Shown here in pieces: positions 33,364 to 44,507 of a DNA stretch of 64,000 bases. The DNA is taken from the NCBI GenBank assembly GCA_013423385.1, contig BLZA01000043.1:124001-188000 (forward strand). The letters are read 5' to 3'. The notes beneath the pieces are model-generated. The model was not told where the DNA came from, did not search any database, and saw only the letters and a program-made list of their open reading frames with translations. The translations under genes and the position numbers were made by a program. Numbering within the stretch: the first letter of the stretch is position 1; every line of letters starts with the position of its first letter. The DNA is from Naganishia liquefaciens. Taxonomy: Eukaryota > Basidiomycota > Tremellomycetes > Filobasidiales > Filobasidiaceae.

Positions 33364-35142
33364 ATGGCCATGGCAGACCAGACACCAGGCACCACACCAG
33401 CCATGTCGCCCCTCCGTCCGCCCACACTCCCCTTTGCATCCCCCTCTGGCAGCCCCCTCAGTTCCCGCCGATCCAGCACGACCCCGCTCACAGCAGGAGA
33501 CCCGCCCGCGATCCCTCGATCTGACAGCGTCAGCCTCAGCACGCACTACCTTCCCGCGAAATACACGGCCCTGCATGAACCGGGAAACTATGCGCACCGA
33601 CGAAACTCGCATTTTAGTTATCGGAATTCCGTCGATGCCAGTAGCGTCAGGTCTGTCCCCGGAATAAGGAGTGAATCCCCGGCGCCCTCGCGAGGCTCTG
33701 GGGCGAGGTTGACAAGGTTTTTCCCGAGTTCGTTGGCGTTGGCGCACAAGACGGTACCGCGCGGTGGTGGACAAGGAGCGTTTGCGAGTGATGCGTCGCG
33801 CATGGGAGGGGAAGCCGAGAAAGGGGATGAGGTCGTTGAGCATGTGGGTGAGGGGATGAGGCAGAGACGGGGGTATGGTGCGCGTGAGAATGAGAGTGAT
33901 GTGGGGGAGGATCAGCGTTTGAGGTTTTCGGAGAGGGAGCAGGGGCCCGGTGTGAGGGCCAAGAAGCCGGGGAAGCTCGTGTGGAACCGGTTCAAGTGGT
34001 GTATCTTTGCGGCGAATGCTTTGGTACGTTTTTCATTTTGCACACAGACAATTCGACGCTGATCTCGGGATCTATCTCCGCAAATCTTCCCGTCATTTCG
34101 ACTTGATTTATTCGCCCTCGCCGACCGCTTCGATCGCGTCACGTAGCTCCTGTTCTACGCCATCGGCATCCTGATCGTCGCCCTTCTCGTCTGGTTCGAC
34201 GTCTTTTACCGATCCGACGTGATACGCGTCGGCAATCGCACAGAACTCATCAGTGCGTGCCGAGTCGAGAAGGAAATGCCGGAGAACATTGTTGTTATTG
34301 ACACTCCGCCATAAAACAGTCTCCACTGCCGCCGGCGCTCTTAGTCTCTTCACGGCCCTCCTAGGCTTTGCCGGCATCATTCTCAACAATCGCGCCTTTC
34401 TCGCGGTCTACAACCTCCTCCTCTGGGTTTGCCTTGCGTTGATCGTGACGCCGGGGTATTTGACGTACAAGCAACACACGTTCAACCTGGAGGGCAAGAT
34501 CAACGCACAGTGGAGTCGTTCGTTGGGATTGAGTGGTCGCTTGCGGATTCAAAACCAGGTCAGTTGAGTGCGTTCGCGCAAAAGAGGATGGTTATGGCTG
34601 ACCTTTGCATTCAAGCTCGACTGCTGCGGCTACTTTTCCCCCTTTATCGAGGCGACAACCTCCAACACATGCTACGCGCGCTCCACCCTGCCCGGATGTA
34701 AATCTCGCTACCTCAAATTCGAGCGCAAAGTGCTGAAAAATTGGTACATTGCCGCGTTCGCAATCGTCCCGGCTCACTTGGCCATCATTGTCACGGCGCT
34801 CCTCTGCGCAAACCACGTCACGTACCGGTTCGGAAAGGGACTGATGCCCAAGCGGTATCGACTCGATGCGGCGAGTATGGCGGTCATTATGGATGAGTAC
34901 GCCGGGTGAGTCTTTCTGGTGTCCTGGTCGGTTGCGTTACCCGATTGCTGACGTTTGTTTATAGACAAATTGCCCAGCGGTACGGCCAAGACGTTGCGCG
35001 TGAGGCGCTTCACCGATCCACGTCGGATCTTCAGCTCAAGGAAAAGGGACGAGCGTACTCGTTTACGTATCCGGCGTCGATCGCTACGTCGGAGACGCAT
35101 GATCCGGGGCTGTTGAATGTCAATACGTTGTCGATGCGGTGA
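33364..35142 (+). CDS. Tetraspanin-like membrane protein with long N-terminal tail
   Basis: Four-helix membrane protein of the tetraspanin type. Five exons (33364-34023, 34147-34252, 34320-34558, 34616-34905, 34965-35142) give 490 residues. The first ~215 residues are a Ser/Pro/Arg-rich, predicted cytoplasmic region. Then follow a helix (LLFYAIGILIVALLVWF), two more (ALSLFTALLGFAGIIL; VYNLLLWVCLALIVTPGYL) and, in the large loop, the tetraspanin signature DCCG with further cysteines in TCYARS and LPGCKSRY. A fourth helix (AAFAIVPAHLAIIVTALLC) precedes a ~90-residue tail. The CCG motif and cysteine pairs support the call; basidiomycetes are known to carry such Tsp2-like proteins. A second ATG lies two codons downstream. 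The ligand or partner is unknown. Confidence 0.85.
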
Positions 35143-35649
35143 GGCGGGGTGACGGGAAGAAGTGATTTGTGACGAGTCTTTTTACGATTTAGATACGATA
35201 CGACGATTAGATAACTTTTACGAGATTTGCAGAGTCGGAAGTGGGCCGACCGGTGAAACCCCTGCAAGGACGTTCGATCGTGTTTGACAGATAGTCACAC
35301 TGGCCAAAGCACGCTGCGCGGGTAGTTCCTCTCGAGCTGCACGGGAGCATCGACTGACCCTCTGTCCATATCAAGTCGTCCTTACTCTGATAGCGTTCCT
35401 CTAATCAACTCATAGCTGGGAAGTGGATCCGAGCAAGAAAAATGCTTTCCATAATCGAGAATGTATGCGTTGGTGCTTCGCGTGTCATTCCATAACGTGA
35501 CTTGGTGATACAACGTTTAATAATCTTTATGTCGATTCAAAACTCGCATTTTCAGCTTGACTACCCGTCCGATCTTCTGAAAGTACTGCAGACCAGATCA
35601 CTATCAGCGAATCCGCACAGGCCTCGAACGTCTCAACCACTCACCCACA
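35143..35649. other. Convergent 3' region
   Basis: 507 nt between tail-to-tail genes. No coding signal recognised. Confidence 0.4.
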
Positions 35650-36114
35650 TCAAGCCTTATGCGGCTTCTCGCCCACCTTCTTCTCCTCCTGCTGACTGGG
35701 CGGCTTTCCCCCCGATTTCTGCTGCCCCATATGCTTGGCCGCCTGAGGATCCGGTCCGTTGCCCTGCGCACCATGCTTGGTCCCCTTGGTCGAGACATCA
35801 CCCTTGGGCGCTTTCGAGACGGCTTCGCCCGAGGATGACGCGTGCGAGGCATTATCCTTGGCTTCGCCCTTTCCCGATGATGATGAAGACGACGACGACG
35901 ACGACGACGAAGAGGACGATCCGGAAGACTTGGCGTCCGAGGGGGGCGACTTTGCGGACGTTTGAGCGTCAGCTTGGGCGTTGGCGGGCGGCGGGGACTT
36001 GGTGCCTTGGTCCGTGACGGGGTCGCCGTATCCGAGGGAGGAACGCGCGAGGGCCGAGGTGCGGAAACCTCGTGTAGCGGTGGGACGGATGGATGTGCGC
36101 AGGAGGGAGAACAT
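35650..36114 (-). CDS. Small Ser-run protein, probably mitochondrial
   Basis: A single uninterrupted exon of 154 residues, unusual in this intron-rich window. It begins MFSLLRTSIRPTATRGFRTS, an Arg/Ser/Thr presequence-like stretch, then SSLGYGDPVTDQG. The middle holds a run of about 15 serines encoded by a TCG/TCA microsatellite, and the rest is Lys/Gly/Ser/Gln-rich and likely disordered, ending EEKKVGEKPHKA. I recognise no domain. Small proteins with this kind of presequence followed by YGDP are seen in other basidiomycetes to my knowledge, but the function is not known to me. The start was taken at the Met that gives the presequence; the frame is open further upstream. Confidence 0.6.
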   Translation of the reverse strand: MFSLLRTSIRPTATRGFRTSALARSSLGYGDPVTDQGTKSPPPANAQADAQTSAKSPPSDAKSSGSSSSSSSSSSSSSSSGKGEAKDNASHASSSGEAVSKAPKGDVSTKGTKHGAQGNGPDPQAAKHMGQQKSGGKPPSQQEEKKVGEKPHKA

Positions 36115-36816
36115 GATGTGGTGTGGTGGTGTGTCGGGGGAGAAGTCGGACGGGGGTATACGTTGGTGGAATGGGTATAAGTACCGATCTGACGAGGGCG
36201 ATCCCCGGTGTCTCACCTTGGGGCATGTCGTCATCAAAGGGTTAGCGTGCAGCGTCATGCGGGGATATTGTGACACGTCATGCTGAGCAGGTCATTCGCC
36301 CTGAATCTGCCATGTGTGGGTGTTGGGTCTCTCCTATCTCCCATTTCCATGGCAACGATCAAGCTATCAATCTCCATCAGGTCGCTGAAGACCTCGGTGA
36401 CAAACGTTCTCCGTCTTGGCATTACTGTACCTTCATAATGAATTCAATCCAAAAGACACGCCACCAAATAGAACAGTAAATTACACAGCAGTCAAAGTCC
36501 CCTGTAGACGCGCTCAGGTAGACGCGCTCAGGTAGACGCGCAAAGGTATTCGCAATCGCGGACTCGCCGGGACTCTCGCTTTATTGTCTATGCCACCGGC
36601 GAGAATACTCTGGAAAGTTGAACTTCTGTAGCAGGCATGCCATTAGAGCCCAGGATGGCGTCATCGAAGAACTCCTTCCAGCAGGATGATGCAAAAGCAC
36701 AGCAGCAGTCTTCTTTTGACAAAAACCCCTAGTACACCTTTGTCAATTTTTTCCAGCTCTGAGTATGGTATAGAGGGGTACAAGGGCCCAAATAGAGATA
36801 TAAACCTGGTTGAATC
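36115..36816. other. Intergenic with a short tandem repeat
   Basis: About 700 nt with no recognisable gene apart from the repeat described at 36504-36540. The left end is the upstream region of the small Ser-run protein gene. Confidence 0.4.
36504..36540. repeat. 14-nt tandem repeat, about 2.6 copies
   Basis: The unit GTAGACGCGCTCAG occurs twice in tandem and is followed by a partial third copy. It is too short for a CRISPR array and has no spacers. Confidence 0.8.
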
Positions 36817-37486
36817 ATGAAGTTTACTTTGTCCGGACCGTTGTCTGTTCTGCATTCTCCACCAAAGTCCTGCCGTCATTGCTTCTTCCTGAGTTTGCTT
36901 GAATGTCTTCCCTCACAGGTTCTGAAAACACTGTGGCCAGCAGTAAACAGTCAAAGAGATGACTCGGTCTCGATTCCTCAGGATCCTAACTCCGTGGTTA
37001 ATGATGATGTTACTATCAATGATGCCAACACTGGACAGGGGGGCGATACCGTCCCGAATGCAAACACCTCGGAAACCTCGATTGTTGAAACCGGAATCTC
37101 AAAGACTCCTCCTGAGCCTAAGCCGAAGAGCGATATTCCGAAGGCAGAGCTGGAAGAATTGGTGGAAGAGGAACTGTGGGAGCAAGTTCCTGGTACGTAT
37201 CCTCATTCCTCTGCAATGTCATACGTCGCTTGCAGTGTCACCGCTGAATGAACTTCTTACAGGTGTCCAATGGATAGAAAGACAATATGTGCGGTTGGGG
37301 GATAACAAGTACACTGCACGCAGAATGAGAAGCGACTACTGCGTCGGTCCGCCGTGGTTCCTACTGGAACCCTGCGTTCAGTTTGGCTACGAAGCGAGGC
37401 TGAGGTCAGTGAGGCTTCGAAGCAAGTATGAAGCCGACAGGCCAATAGAGGAAGTAGACGAATGGCCTAAACATCACAGTCAATGA
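36817..37486 (+). CDS. Possible small lineage-specific protein
   Basis: Two putative exons: one starting at the ATG at 36817 and ending before a GTACGT donor near 37193, and one from about 37263 to the stop at 37486 after CTTACAG, in phase. The product would be about 200 residues with a hydrophobic start, an Asn/Asp/Thr-rich acidic middle (ELEELVEEELWEQVP at the junction) and a basic aromatic end. No family is recognised. The in-phase junction and biased composition are the only support, so this may be non-coding. The start is uncertain: 36817 fits a weak signal-like segment. Confidence 0.3.
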
Positions 37487-39672
37487 TCATGCGATTTTGC
37501 CTCGCTAATGTAGCGCTAGGTTGGGAAAAGAGACTTGGATCGTGTGCTAGTCGAATGCTTCTATTTCTAGTAGAGTCGATTGTAGTCAGCTCACGCTGCT
37601 GTCATGCGCTTGGTATTGTCAATTGCAGTCGGTATCGCTCTTCCCGATTCGATAGCAACCCCTACCCTGCAAGCCTTGCTCTCCCAATGTCGCTTCTGAC
37701 TCGCTCTGGTTCCCGCGTAGAACCTAGAGCTACGAAACTGGTTGCAGTGGAGAGGATCCGCCGCTGATCGGAGTCCGCCGAGTCTTCCGGTATTGTCCCT
37801 TCCACCACTTCTACCGACGACAACGATGGCCAAGCTACGGGTGGATGGGCAACCCAAACCCCCGACAGATCGTAACCGGAAACTGATGGTGAGGAGGCTC
37901 CGGGATAGACAGCAGACGATATGCCTTCGATTGAGGTCTTGAGAAAAATGATGAAAGAGGAGAAATGGTAAAAGGTACCTGGCACGTACGGCTTGAAAGG
38001 TCGGTCACATGGTGCTCGTAGCACTGATAATCGCTTGAGTTGAAGGTTGAATAGAGTTGTAAAAGCAAATTATCCGCTTGGACGGTTGCGACTATCTGGC
38101 GCTGAGACCCGCCGCCGGACACACAGCTATAGGAGAGCCAGGAGAGCCATGGTTTAGGCGGGATCCAGAAAGGCTGCTTAGCTCTCTTAGGCGAGGGAAC
38201 GGAGCGCAATTGAGTTTATTTATTGGAACGCCCAACGACCTTGTCTTGTAGTGCGGTATGATGTAAACCCCCATCATGAACCTGCGAAAATCATGATGAA
38301 ACAAGATCTTACAAATCATCAACCTTTCCCAGCATTTGATCTCAGGACGCCTTAATCCCTCTTGCATTGAATCCAAGGATAGCTCCACCAACGGCCATTC
38401 TGCGATTGCGAACGACAGAAAAGTCCAAGATGGACGAGCATGCCCAGGGCGCTACTGCTAGGTGATGTTTTTGACTTGATGTCATTTGTTGCTCCAGGTG
38501 TACGATAGTTGAGTGGGTTCAGCACACGCTAGCTTCACGAGTCAAGCTCTACGCCGAATCATCTCAGCGGACGTCCGGTCCACCGAAGCCGCACCGCGAA
38601 TCGCCCTCTTTCTCCGGCACGTAGGCCATAAGAGGGTGGGACTATGAATGTGGGTTCATGACGCGCCGGCGATGCCCTCTAGGTGATGAGGTAAGATGTG
38701 AGTCTCTGCAATGAGCGATTGTACTCGATTCTTCCATACATCCAAGTCGTATACCTTCGAGACTCTCACTCTGCTCGCCTTGTCAAACGCTCTTTGACAG
38801 TCTCCCCGATTGCGTACAATCCACACGACATTAGTAATAGGGGGTTTCAAATCTATGTGATCTCGGCTCTGTAATCTTGTTTTATTAACTTTTTGGAGAT
38901 GAAACCATGGTTGGTGTGATCTGCCTGATTTGAAACGCCCCATGTGATATCTGATGTCAACTATTTCTGTCGTCTAGCAATCTGCCGCTCATGTAATCCG
39001 GACTCGCCCATGATTGCAGGACGGCACGCCCTGAGCCATCATGGTGGGCTTCACATCAAGGACGAAAGCGATCGGCCCACTTTTTTGTCATTAGCAAGTG
39101 AGAAATGACATCTGCAAGTCTAGTTCACCTGGCCAAAATGGCCGTGTGATCTGTCTCGCTGTTGGGATCCTTTTTGGATGGGGAAATTAGCGTGATTTCA
39201 TCTCCTCTGTGATCTCGAGATGAAATTGGGAGATCACAGCAAGAGATCACATAGATGTGGAACCCCCTATGTGATCGCACTGAACAAGCGGAGAGGGCAA
39301 ACAAACCATGCAAAGGTCTTGGTCTCAGACGAACGGCTATCTATCCACAACCAACGCCCACTTCCTCTATAGGGGGAAGGCCGGGCACAGGACTGTTGAC
39401 TAAGCAGGAGGCATCCGGCGGCCCAGGACCCTCGAGCCCCCATAGCGCCTATTCGGCAGCTCTATCTCGCGCCATGCGATCCTGACTCGAGATGCCATCT
39501 TCACTGAGCGGCACGTCATACCGAAAATTCCTGTGGGGTCCGGATCGCTCACATCTCAAGCCCATGCGGGATCCTCCCGTTCGAACATACGTATGAGAAT
39601 CATATCAAGCCGCAGGCGATGCCTCCCATACTGCTGACGAGGGAACACCCTCCCCCCGACCGAACACACAAA
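37487..39672. other. Gene-poor stretch containing a MITE
   Basis: About 2.2 kb with no recognisable gene. It contains the TIR element at 38840-39267. Remaining open frames are short and overlap on both strands. Confidence 0.5.
38840..39267. mobile_element. TA-flanked MITE with about 25-nt terminal inverted repeats
   Basis: A 428-nt non-coding element. The left end GGGGGTTTCAAATCTATGTG (continuing ATCTC) matches the reverse complement of the right end, GGGGGTTCCACATCTATGTG (continuing ATCTC), at 23 of 25 positions. Weaker similarity continues inward (CTGTAATCT/CTGTGATCT and GGAGATGAAA). TA dinucleotides flank both sides (38838-38839 and 39268-39269), as expected for a Tc1/mariner-type target duplication. 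The motif TGTGATCT recurs inside in both orientations, and the right arm contains a nested palindrome (ATTTCATCTC...GAGATGAAAT). No transposase frame is present, so it would depend on an enzyme from elsewhere. It is a plain DNA-transposon derivative. Confidence 0.75.
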
Positions 39673-41071
39673 CTACTCGTCATCGTCATCGTCCTCATCC
39701 TCGTCCTCCTCCTCCTCGCTATCCTCCTCATCCGCGCCTCCCCAATCCCTCACAAACGCATACACCTTGCGCCGATTCACATCCCGCACCCCCTCCTCAT
39801 CCGACCTCCCAGCCTCACGCATCAACGCGCCCAACAGATCCCTGCCCAACCGTTCCTCGCTCGTCGATGCATGTGATTTAAGGATTCCCGCCACTTTTTC
39901 CCGTGGGTCCGCGTCCGTGGCGGTAGTTTTACGACGTTTGGCAGAGTGTTGCGCGAGGAGGGGGTTGCTGTCCGGGATGGAGGCGGCGAGGATTGGGGTA
40001 TAGATTGATGAGAGGAGGCGAGGAGGGGATTGGGCGTTGGGTGTGCGTGTGAGGAGTTGGGTGAATGGGTGGAGGAGCGTGGGGACGGGTGCGGGTGTCT
40101 GGCGGATTCGGGCGTGGTCAGTATCGGTGCATGGTATGCTCCGAGCAGGGAGCGTAAGAGGGAGGGGTGATACGCACGGATTCCTGGCGAAGAACCTTGT
40201 CAAGTTCTTCGACCCATATATCCGCGAGATGCCATGCAAGAGACACAGGCGTCCGCGGGTTTGACCACGCGAGCGGCCCATTGACGGGATCGGCCATGAT
40301 GGTATTGTACCGGTTCACGACCTGGTCGTTCCATTCCGAGCGCGCGAGGAGACGGAAGGAAGCGTTGATCCAGCGTCGGAGGAGCATGTAGTATTTGTCC
40401 ATTCTAAGGGGAGAGGTCAGATGAAGTTGAGGATGCGAAAGGGAACGGAGCGTACCGGAATCGATCGATGCCTATCCATTCACGGATGATGGCTTCCCAG
40501 AAGCCCTGGATAAAGTCCAGTGCGGCCATGTCCCTCGCGAGCGGGTCCTCGTCGTGCGTGGATTTCGGGTCGATTTCAAGGACGACCGAGGATAAGTCTG
40601 TTGCGAGGCGTTGTTGCACGAGTGGCTTGTCGGACATCCAGAAGCCTGGGAGAGGAGTCAGCCGAGAGGCCACCAAATGGGAGGGTCCAGTACGTACAGT
40701 AGAACAGACCCTTCCACAGTCTTCGCATTTCCACGGGCGGAAGCTGTCCCCGGCGTACATCCCTTTCCGACGGCTCTTCCCCCTCTGCAGCAATCATCCC
40801 ATGGGCATCCTCGATCGGCGCGGTAAGCTTGGTGATCCCACCGTTGGAGAGAAACTCTGTCACGTTGGCGAACGCTGCATCGCGCACTTTTTTGTCTGTG
40901 CACGTAAAGGGGGGAAGGCGTCAGTCGGGGGAGAGCGAAGGGAAGGGGGATGCGCCTGTGCGTACCGGTATGTGCGAGTTGTTTCCCGAGCGGGAGGACG
41001 GGCCCTGCGGGAAGCTTGTGCTGCGCCTTGGGCTTTGGTCTTGTGCGGCGGATGGCGGTGACGGTGGTCAT
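39673..41071 (-). CDS. RRP1: Ribosomal RNA processing protein 1 (Nop52 family)
   Basis: Nucleolar protein needed for pre-rRNA processing towards the 60S subunit. Five minus-strand exons (40966-41071, 40698-40895, 40456-40645, 40178-40403, 39673-40098) give 381 residues. The match to yeast Rrp1 is clear in the core: LWKGLFYCFWMSDKPLVQQ, FIQGFWEAIIREWIGIDRFR, MDKYYMLLRRWINASFRLL and LAWHLADIWVEELDKVLRQE. The C terminus contains KRRKTT and ends in a long Glu/Asp run. Together with NOG1 it adds to the ribosome-biogenesis genes in this window, though the two are not clustered. It is head-to-head with the IDI1 gene. Confidence 0.93.
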
Positions 41072-41315
41072 GGTGGTGTGGATGAGAGGACTTTAAAGTG
41101 AACGCCCTCTCCTGATTCCTGGTCGAAATCTTTTAATTTCGGCGGGATGCCCTGTGCGGAATCAAATCATCCCACACGCGGACACTAGCGCGCGCCCCAC
41201 TCGGTCGCGTCGAGCAAGGTGGGTCGAGAGATTCTTGGAATGGGAATGCGGCAGAGGTTCATTCATCTTGACCGCGCCACCAACACGGCATTCCCCCTGC
41301 TTCCCGCCAGCCGCC
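41072..41315. promoter_or_regulatory. Divergent promoter of RRP1 and IDI1
   Basis: 244 nt between two head-to-head start codons. No specific motif identified. Confidence 0.4.
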
Positions 41316-42250
41316 ATGACCGCCACCATGACCGCCCTCGCCTCGGAACCCTCGCTGCCCCCGCTCGCCAATGGCACCGCCACCGCCACCGCCACCGTCT
41401 CCCTCGACGCGTACGACGAAGAACAAGTCCGACTGATGGAGGAACGCTGTATCCTCGTCACGCCCGACGACCGTGCCTACGGCGAAGGCAGCAAAAAAAC
41501 GTGTCACCTCATGGCCAACATCCGGGGTCCCGACGCACTGCTCCACCGCGCGTTTAGCGTCTTTCTCTTCCGCCCGACGGACGGTCGACTCTTGTTGCAG
41601 AAACGCGCCGACGAAAAGATTACCTTTCCCTCCATGTGGACCAACACGTGCTGCTCGCATCCGCTCTCGACGAGCAGCGAACGCGAGGAACAAGGCCAGC
41701 TGGGCGTTCGACGTGCCGCCCTGCGCAAGCTCCCGCACGAACTCGGAACCAAGCCCGACGAATTGACAGAACGGAATTTTACGTATCTGACACGGATTCA
41801 TTACCTCGCGCCGTGCGAGGTCGACCCCGTGACGGGCGACGAGGGCGTGTGGGGGGAACACGAGATTGATTACATCTTGTTTGCGACCGAGGACGTCACG
41901 CTCGATTTGAACCCAAACGAGGTCTCGGACGCGCGGTACGTGAATGAGCAAGAGCTGCGCGCCATGTTTGACGATCAGGGCAAGTCGACCACCCGCGGGC
42001 ATTTCGCCGTCCCCCCAAACTCCTTTTTTTCGCTGATTCGGCCTCTGCCTCTTCCTCAGAAAACTCGTTCACGCCCTGGTTCAAGCTCATCTGCCGGGAC
42101 CTCTTGTTCCCCTGGTGGCAGCTCATGCTCGAGCGTTCACGCAAAGCCGGATGGAAGTACGACGCCGACAAGGACGAATGCCTCGCCGGTCGTGTGAGCG
42201 CGAGCGTGCTCGAGAGCGAGGTCAAGGACGTCGTCATGAAGCTGGTATGA
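41316..42250 (+). CDS. IDI1: Isopentenyl-diphosphate delta-isomerase
   Basis: Type I IPP isomerase of the mevalonate pathway, interconverting isopentenyl and dimethylallyl diphosphate for sterol and isoprenoid synthesis. Two exons (41316-41979, 42060-42250) give 284 residues. The Nudix fold is clear: HRAFSVFLFRPTDGRLLLQK, the catalytic Cys in WTNTCCSHP, the metal-binding Nudix-like helix region (VRRAALRKLPHELG), the catalytic Glu in GEHEIDYILFA, and WFKLICRDLLFPWW near the C terminus. The single intron starts GCAAGT and ends CCTCAG, so it is a GC-AG intron; read through, the frame runs on without resemblance to the family. The N-terminal ~30 residues are Ala/Thr-rich and not conserved. Confidence 0.95.
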
Positions 42251-42331
42251 CTTTGATTGTATATGGGGGCACGCTCTACCCGTGGCGTATTACATTCGTT
42301 TGTTTGTTTCCCCTTTTTCCTTCCACACTGT

Positions 42332-44267
42332 CTATGCGGCAAAGATACGGCCGAGGAGCATCTTTTCGAGCGTCGCTTTGCCTGGGGTATGGGTGATGAC
42401 GCGCGGAGCGCCCGTCCGCGACGAGCCTCGCTTGGCGTTTTGGTCTTCATTCTTGCCAGAGGAAATGGCAGACTTTGTGCGTAGCACGGCGTCCTCTTCG
42501 TCGGTCCCTCTGTCACACAAGGCAAGGGAATCAGCAGACCATTCTTCCCTCGGCCCTCGGCCTGCCAAGACCTCTTACTCACCGACGATCCACGACGCAC
42601 ATCCCGCGCGTCAACTCGCCCGTCCGCTCGACCGAGAACACGCGCGGCTTGGTGCGCCAGCCATTGTCCTCGGCGCCGGCAGCGGCGGCGGCGGCGGCCT
42701 GATGCGCGGGGCCATTCTCAATCGCATACCAGACGGCCACGGGATCGTGCATTTCCATTTCATCGGGCAAGCCAAAGCTCTTCATGAGGCCGCGCACACG
42801 TACGAGCATGGCCGACGTAAACTCGCGCAGCGGGGTCAATTCCCGATGTCCGTGCGTGCCCGCTTTCGCCTGTTCGACGTCGTGAATCAACTGATCAAAG
42901 TGGATCGTATGCGGCGTCGTGATATCCAGCGGGGCCATGATCATTTCAAACGCGCCCCGCTTGACGGCCTCGAGCACCTCGTGCGCGGCGTACGGGTCGG
43001 CGAAACAGTTGAACTCCGCTGTCGGGGAAGTGTTGCCCGGGACATCAATGGCGCCGCCCATCCAGACGACTTGACCGACGCGCGCAAACGTCTCGGGATC
43101 GGCGCGCAGCGCGAGCGCAACGTTGCTCACTGTGCGCGTGAGGGGTGCGTCAGCCCAATCTCGGAAATCCTGTGTGTGGTGGGGGGGGGGGGGGGAGAGG
43201 GAACTCACGCGGTCCGAGCGCGATAATCGTCACGCTTCCCGGTTCCTCGGTTTTCAAGCAGTCGAGAATGACCTCGCTCGCGTGCTTGCGCGAGAGGTCC
43301 AGGTGCGCGTGGTCTTCGCCTTCCGCCAGCTCGGGCGGGTCAAAGTGTGGGTGGGTTTCAGAGATGTTGGACAGGCCGTCGGTGCCGTGCTGAGGCAACG
43401 GTCGTAGGGTTAGCGGGGCGTTCTGGGTATTTCGAAACGACGAGATCGCGGGAAAAAAGGCCGTCGGTTCGGTGTACGACGACCGGGGATCGGGTCCGGG
43501 TCTTGTGCGAGACCAACATCGCATCGCAGCAGGCCCCGTCACATTCTTCCCAACGCTCCCCGCAATTGAGAACCATCCCGAAGATAGGCCAAACCGCCGG
43601 CTTTTACGCCCAGGCTCGAACGCCAGAACACCAAAAGGCATATGTGACCAAAACCGCCCCAAAGCGTCGCCGTCGTTTCTCGCCTGCTCGAGAGAGAACT
43701 AGATCCCGGCATCTACATGCCCCGTCCCGATCGCCAGAAGCGTGACCCCTAGGTCAAGTCCCGGAAGAGCCATTGTTCCACGGCAACGAGGCCCGTTGGT
43801 CCCCGCGCGTTTTTCCGGTCCCTCCCCCCCCCCCCCCCCAAGGGNNNNNNNNNNTTCCCACCGACAGTCATCGCGCCACGCACACGACTGTCCCCCTTTC
43901 CGACGACGCCCGGAACCGATCTGAGCGTGCGGAAAGGCCTCGAGTCGCGTGCGAGGGAAGCGTAGATTTGAGCAGGTGTGTACGCGACGGGGGCGTGGGT
44001 GTTGCCGAATGTGATGGTGATTGCCAGGGGTGAGAGTTCTGGCTGTGTGGGGCAGGGAGCAGGGGGGAGCCGCGGGGCAGGGGATGAGCAGAGTGGTGGA
44101 TGGGATGCCTCGACGTACCGATGCGAGTGCGAGGAGGACGGCGAGGACGTCGTCGACTCCGGGGCTGTCCGACCACGGGGGAGGGGCTCAGCGGTGTCGG
44201 CGCGCGCGCGCGCACGGGGACAAACGGGGAACACGTACTCTGTATCGATAATGATCTTTCGTGGCAT
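42332..44267 (-). CDS. Inosine-uridine type nucleoside hydrolase (model incomplete at a gap)
   Basis: Hydrolyses ribonucleosides to base and ribose in nucleoside salvage. The calcium-binding motif DTDPGVDDVLAVLLALAS is formed by exons 44239-44267 and 44119-44164, followed by an exon from 44042 with LAITITFGNTHAP. After the gap the model resumes with HGTDGLSNI (43209-43389), then NVALALRADPETFARVGQVV and MGGAIDVPGNTSPTAEFNCF and MHDPVAVWYA (42583-43129), and a basic tail (42332-42509). These are family hallmarks. The part between about 43400 and 44042 cannot be modelled: it contains ten Ns and a long poly-C run, and more non-matching sequence than one normal intron. This looks like an assembly problem rather than a real lesion. 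Confidence 0.75.
43845..43854. other. Sequence gap (ten Ns) beside a poly-C run
   Basis: Ten Ns follow a run of about 16 C residues (43824-43839). A second long G run lies at about 43181-43195 inside an intron of the same gene. The gap size is probably nominal. Confidence 0.95.
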
Positions 44268-44507
44268 GGTGGTGTGGGGGGAATGGGGGGGATGCGGGGA
44301 TGGGGGAGGATGGGATGGATGGGATATCCCGACTGTATATACCCCTCCTCCCTCCCTCCCTCCGCCCGTCGCGCGTCGATCGCACGCTCCAAGTCCGATC
44401 CACGCGGGTCACATGATATCTCGTCTCGTCTCGTGTTCTACGGAATATACAAACCCCCCCTGCCCTCCCTGCCCTTCCCGCCTTCTTGGCTCGCTCCCTC
44501 GCGCTCG

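Noticed and set aside
36504-36540. Possible CRISPR-like repeat
   Set aside because: Units are directly adjacent without spacers and this is a nuclear fungal sequence.
38656-38943. 95-residue minus-strand open frame
   Set aside because: Its first part overlaps the left arm of the MITE and it shows no protein-like features.
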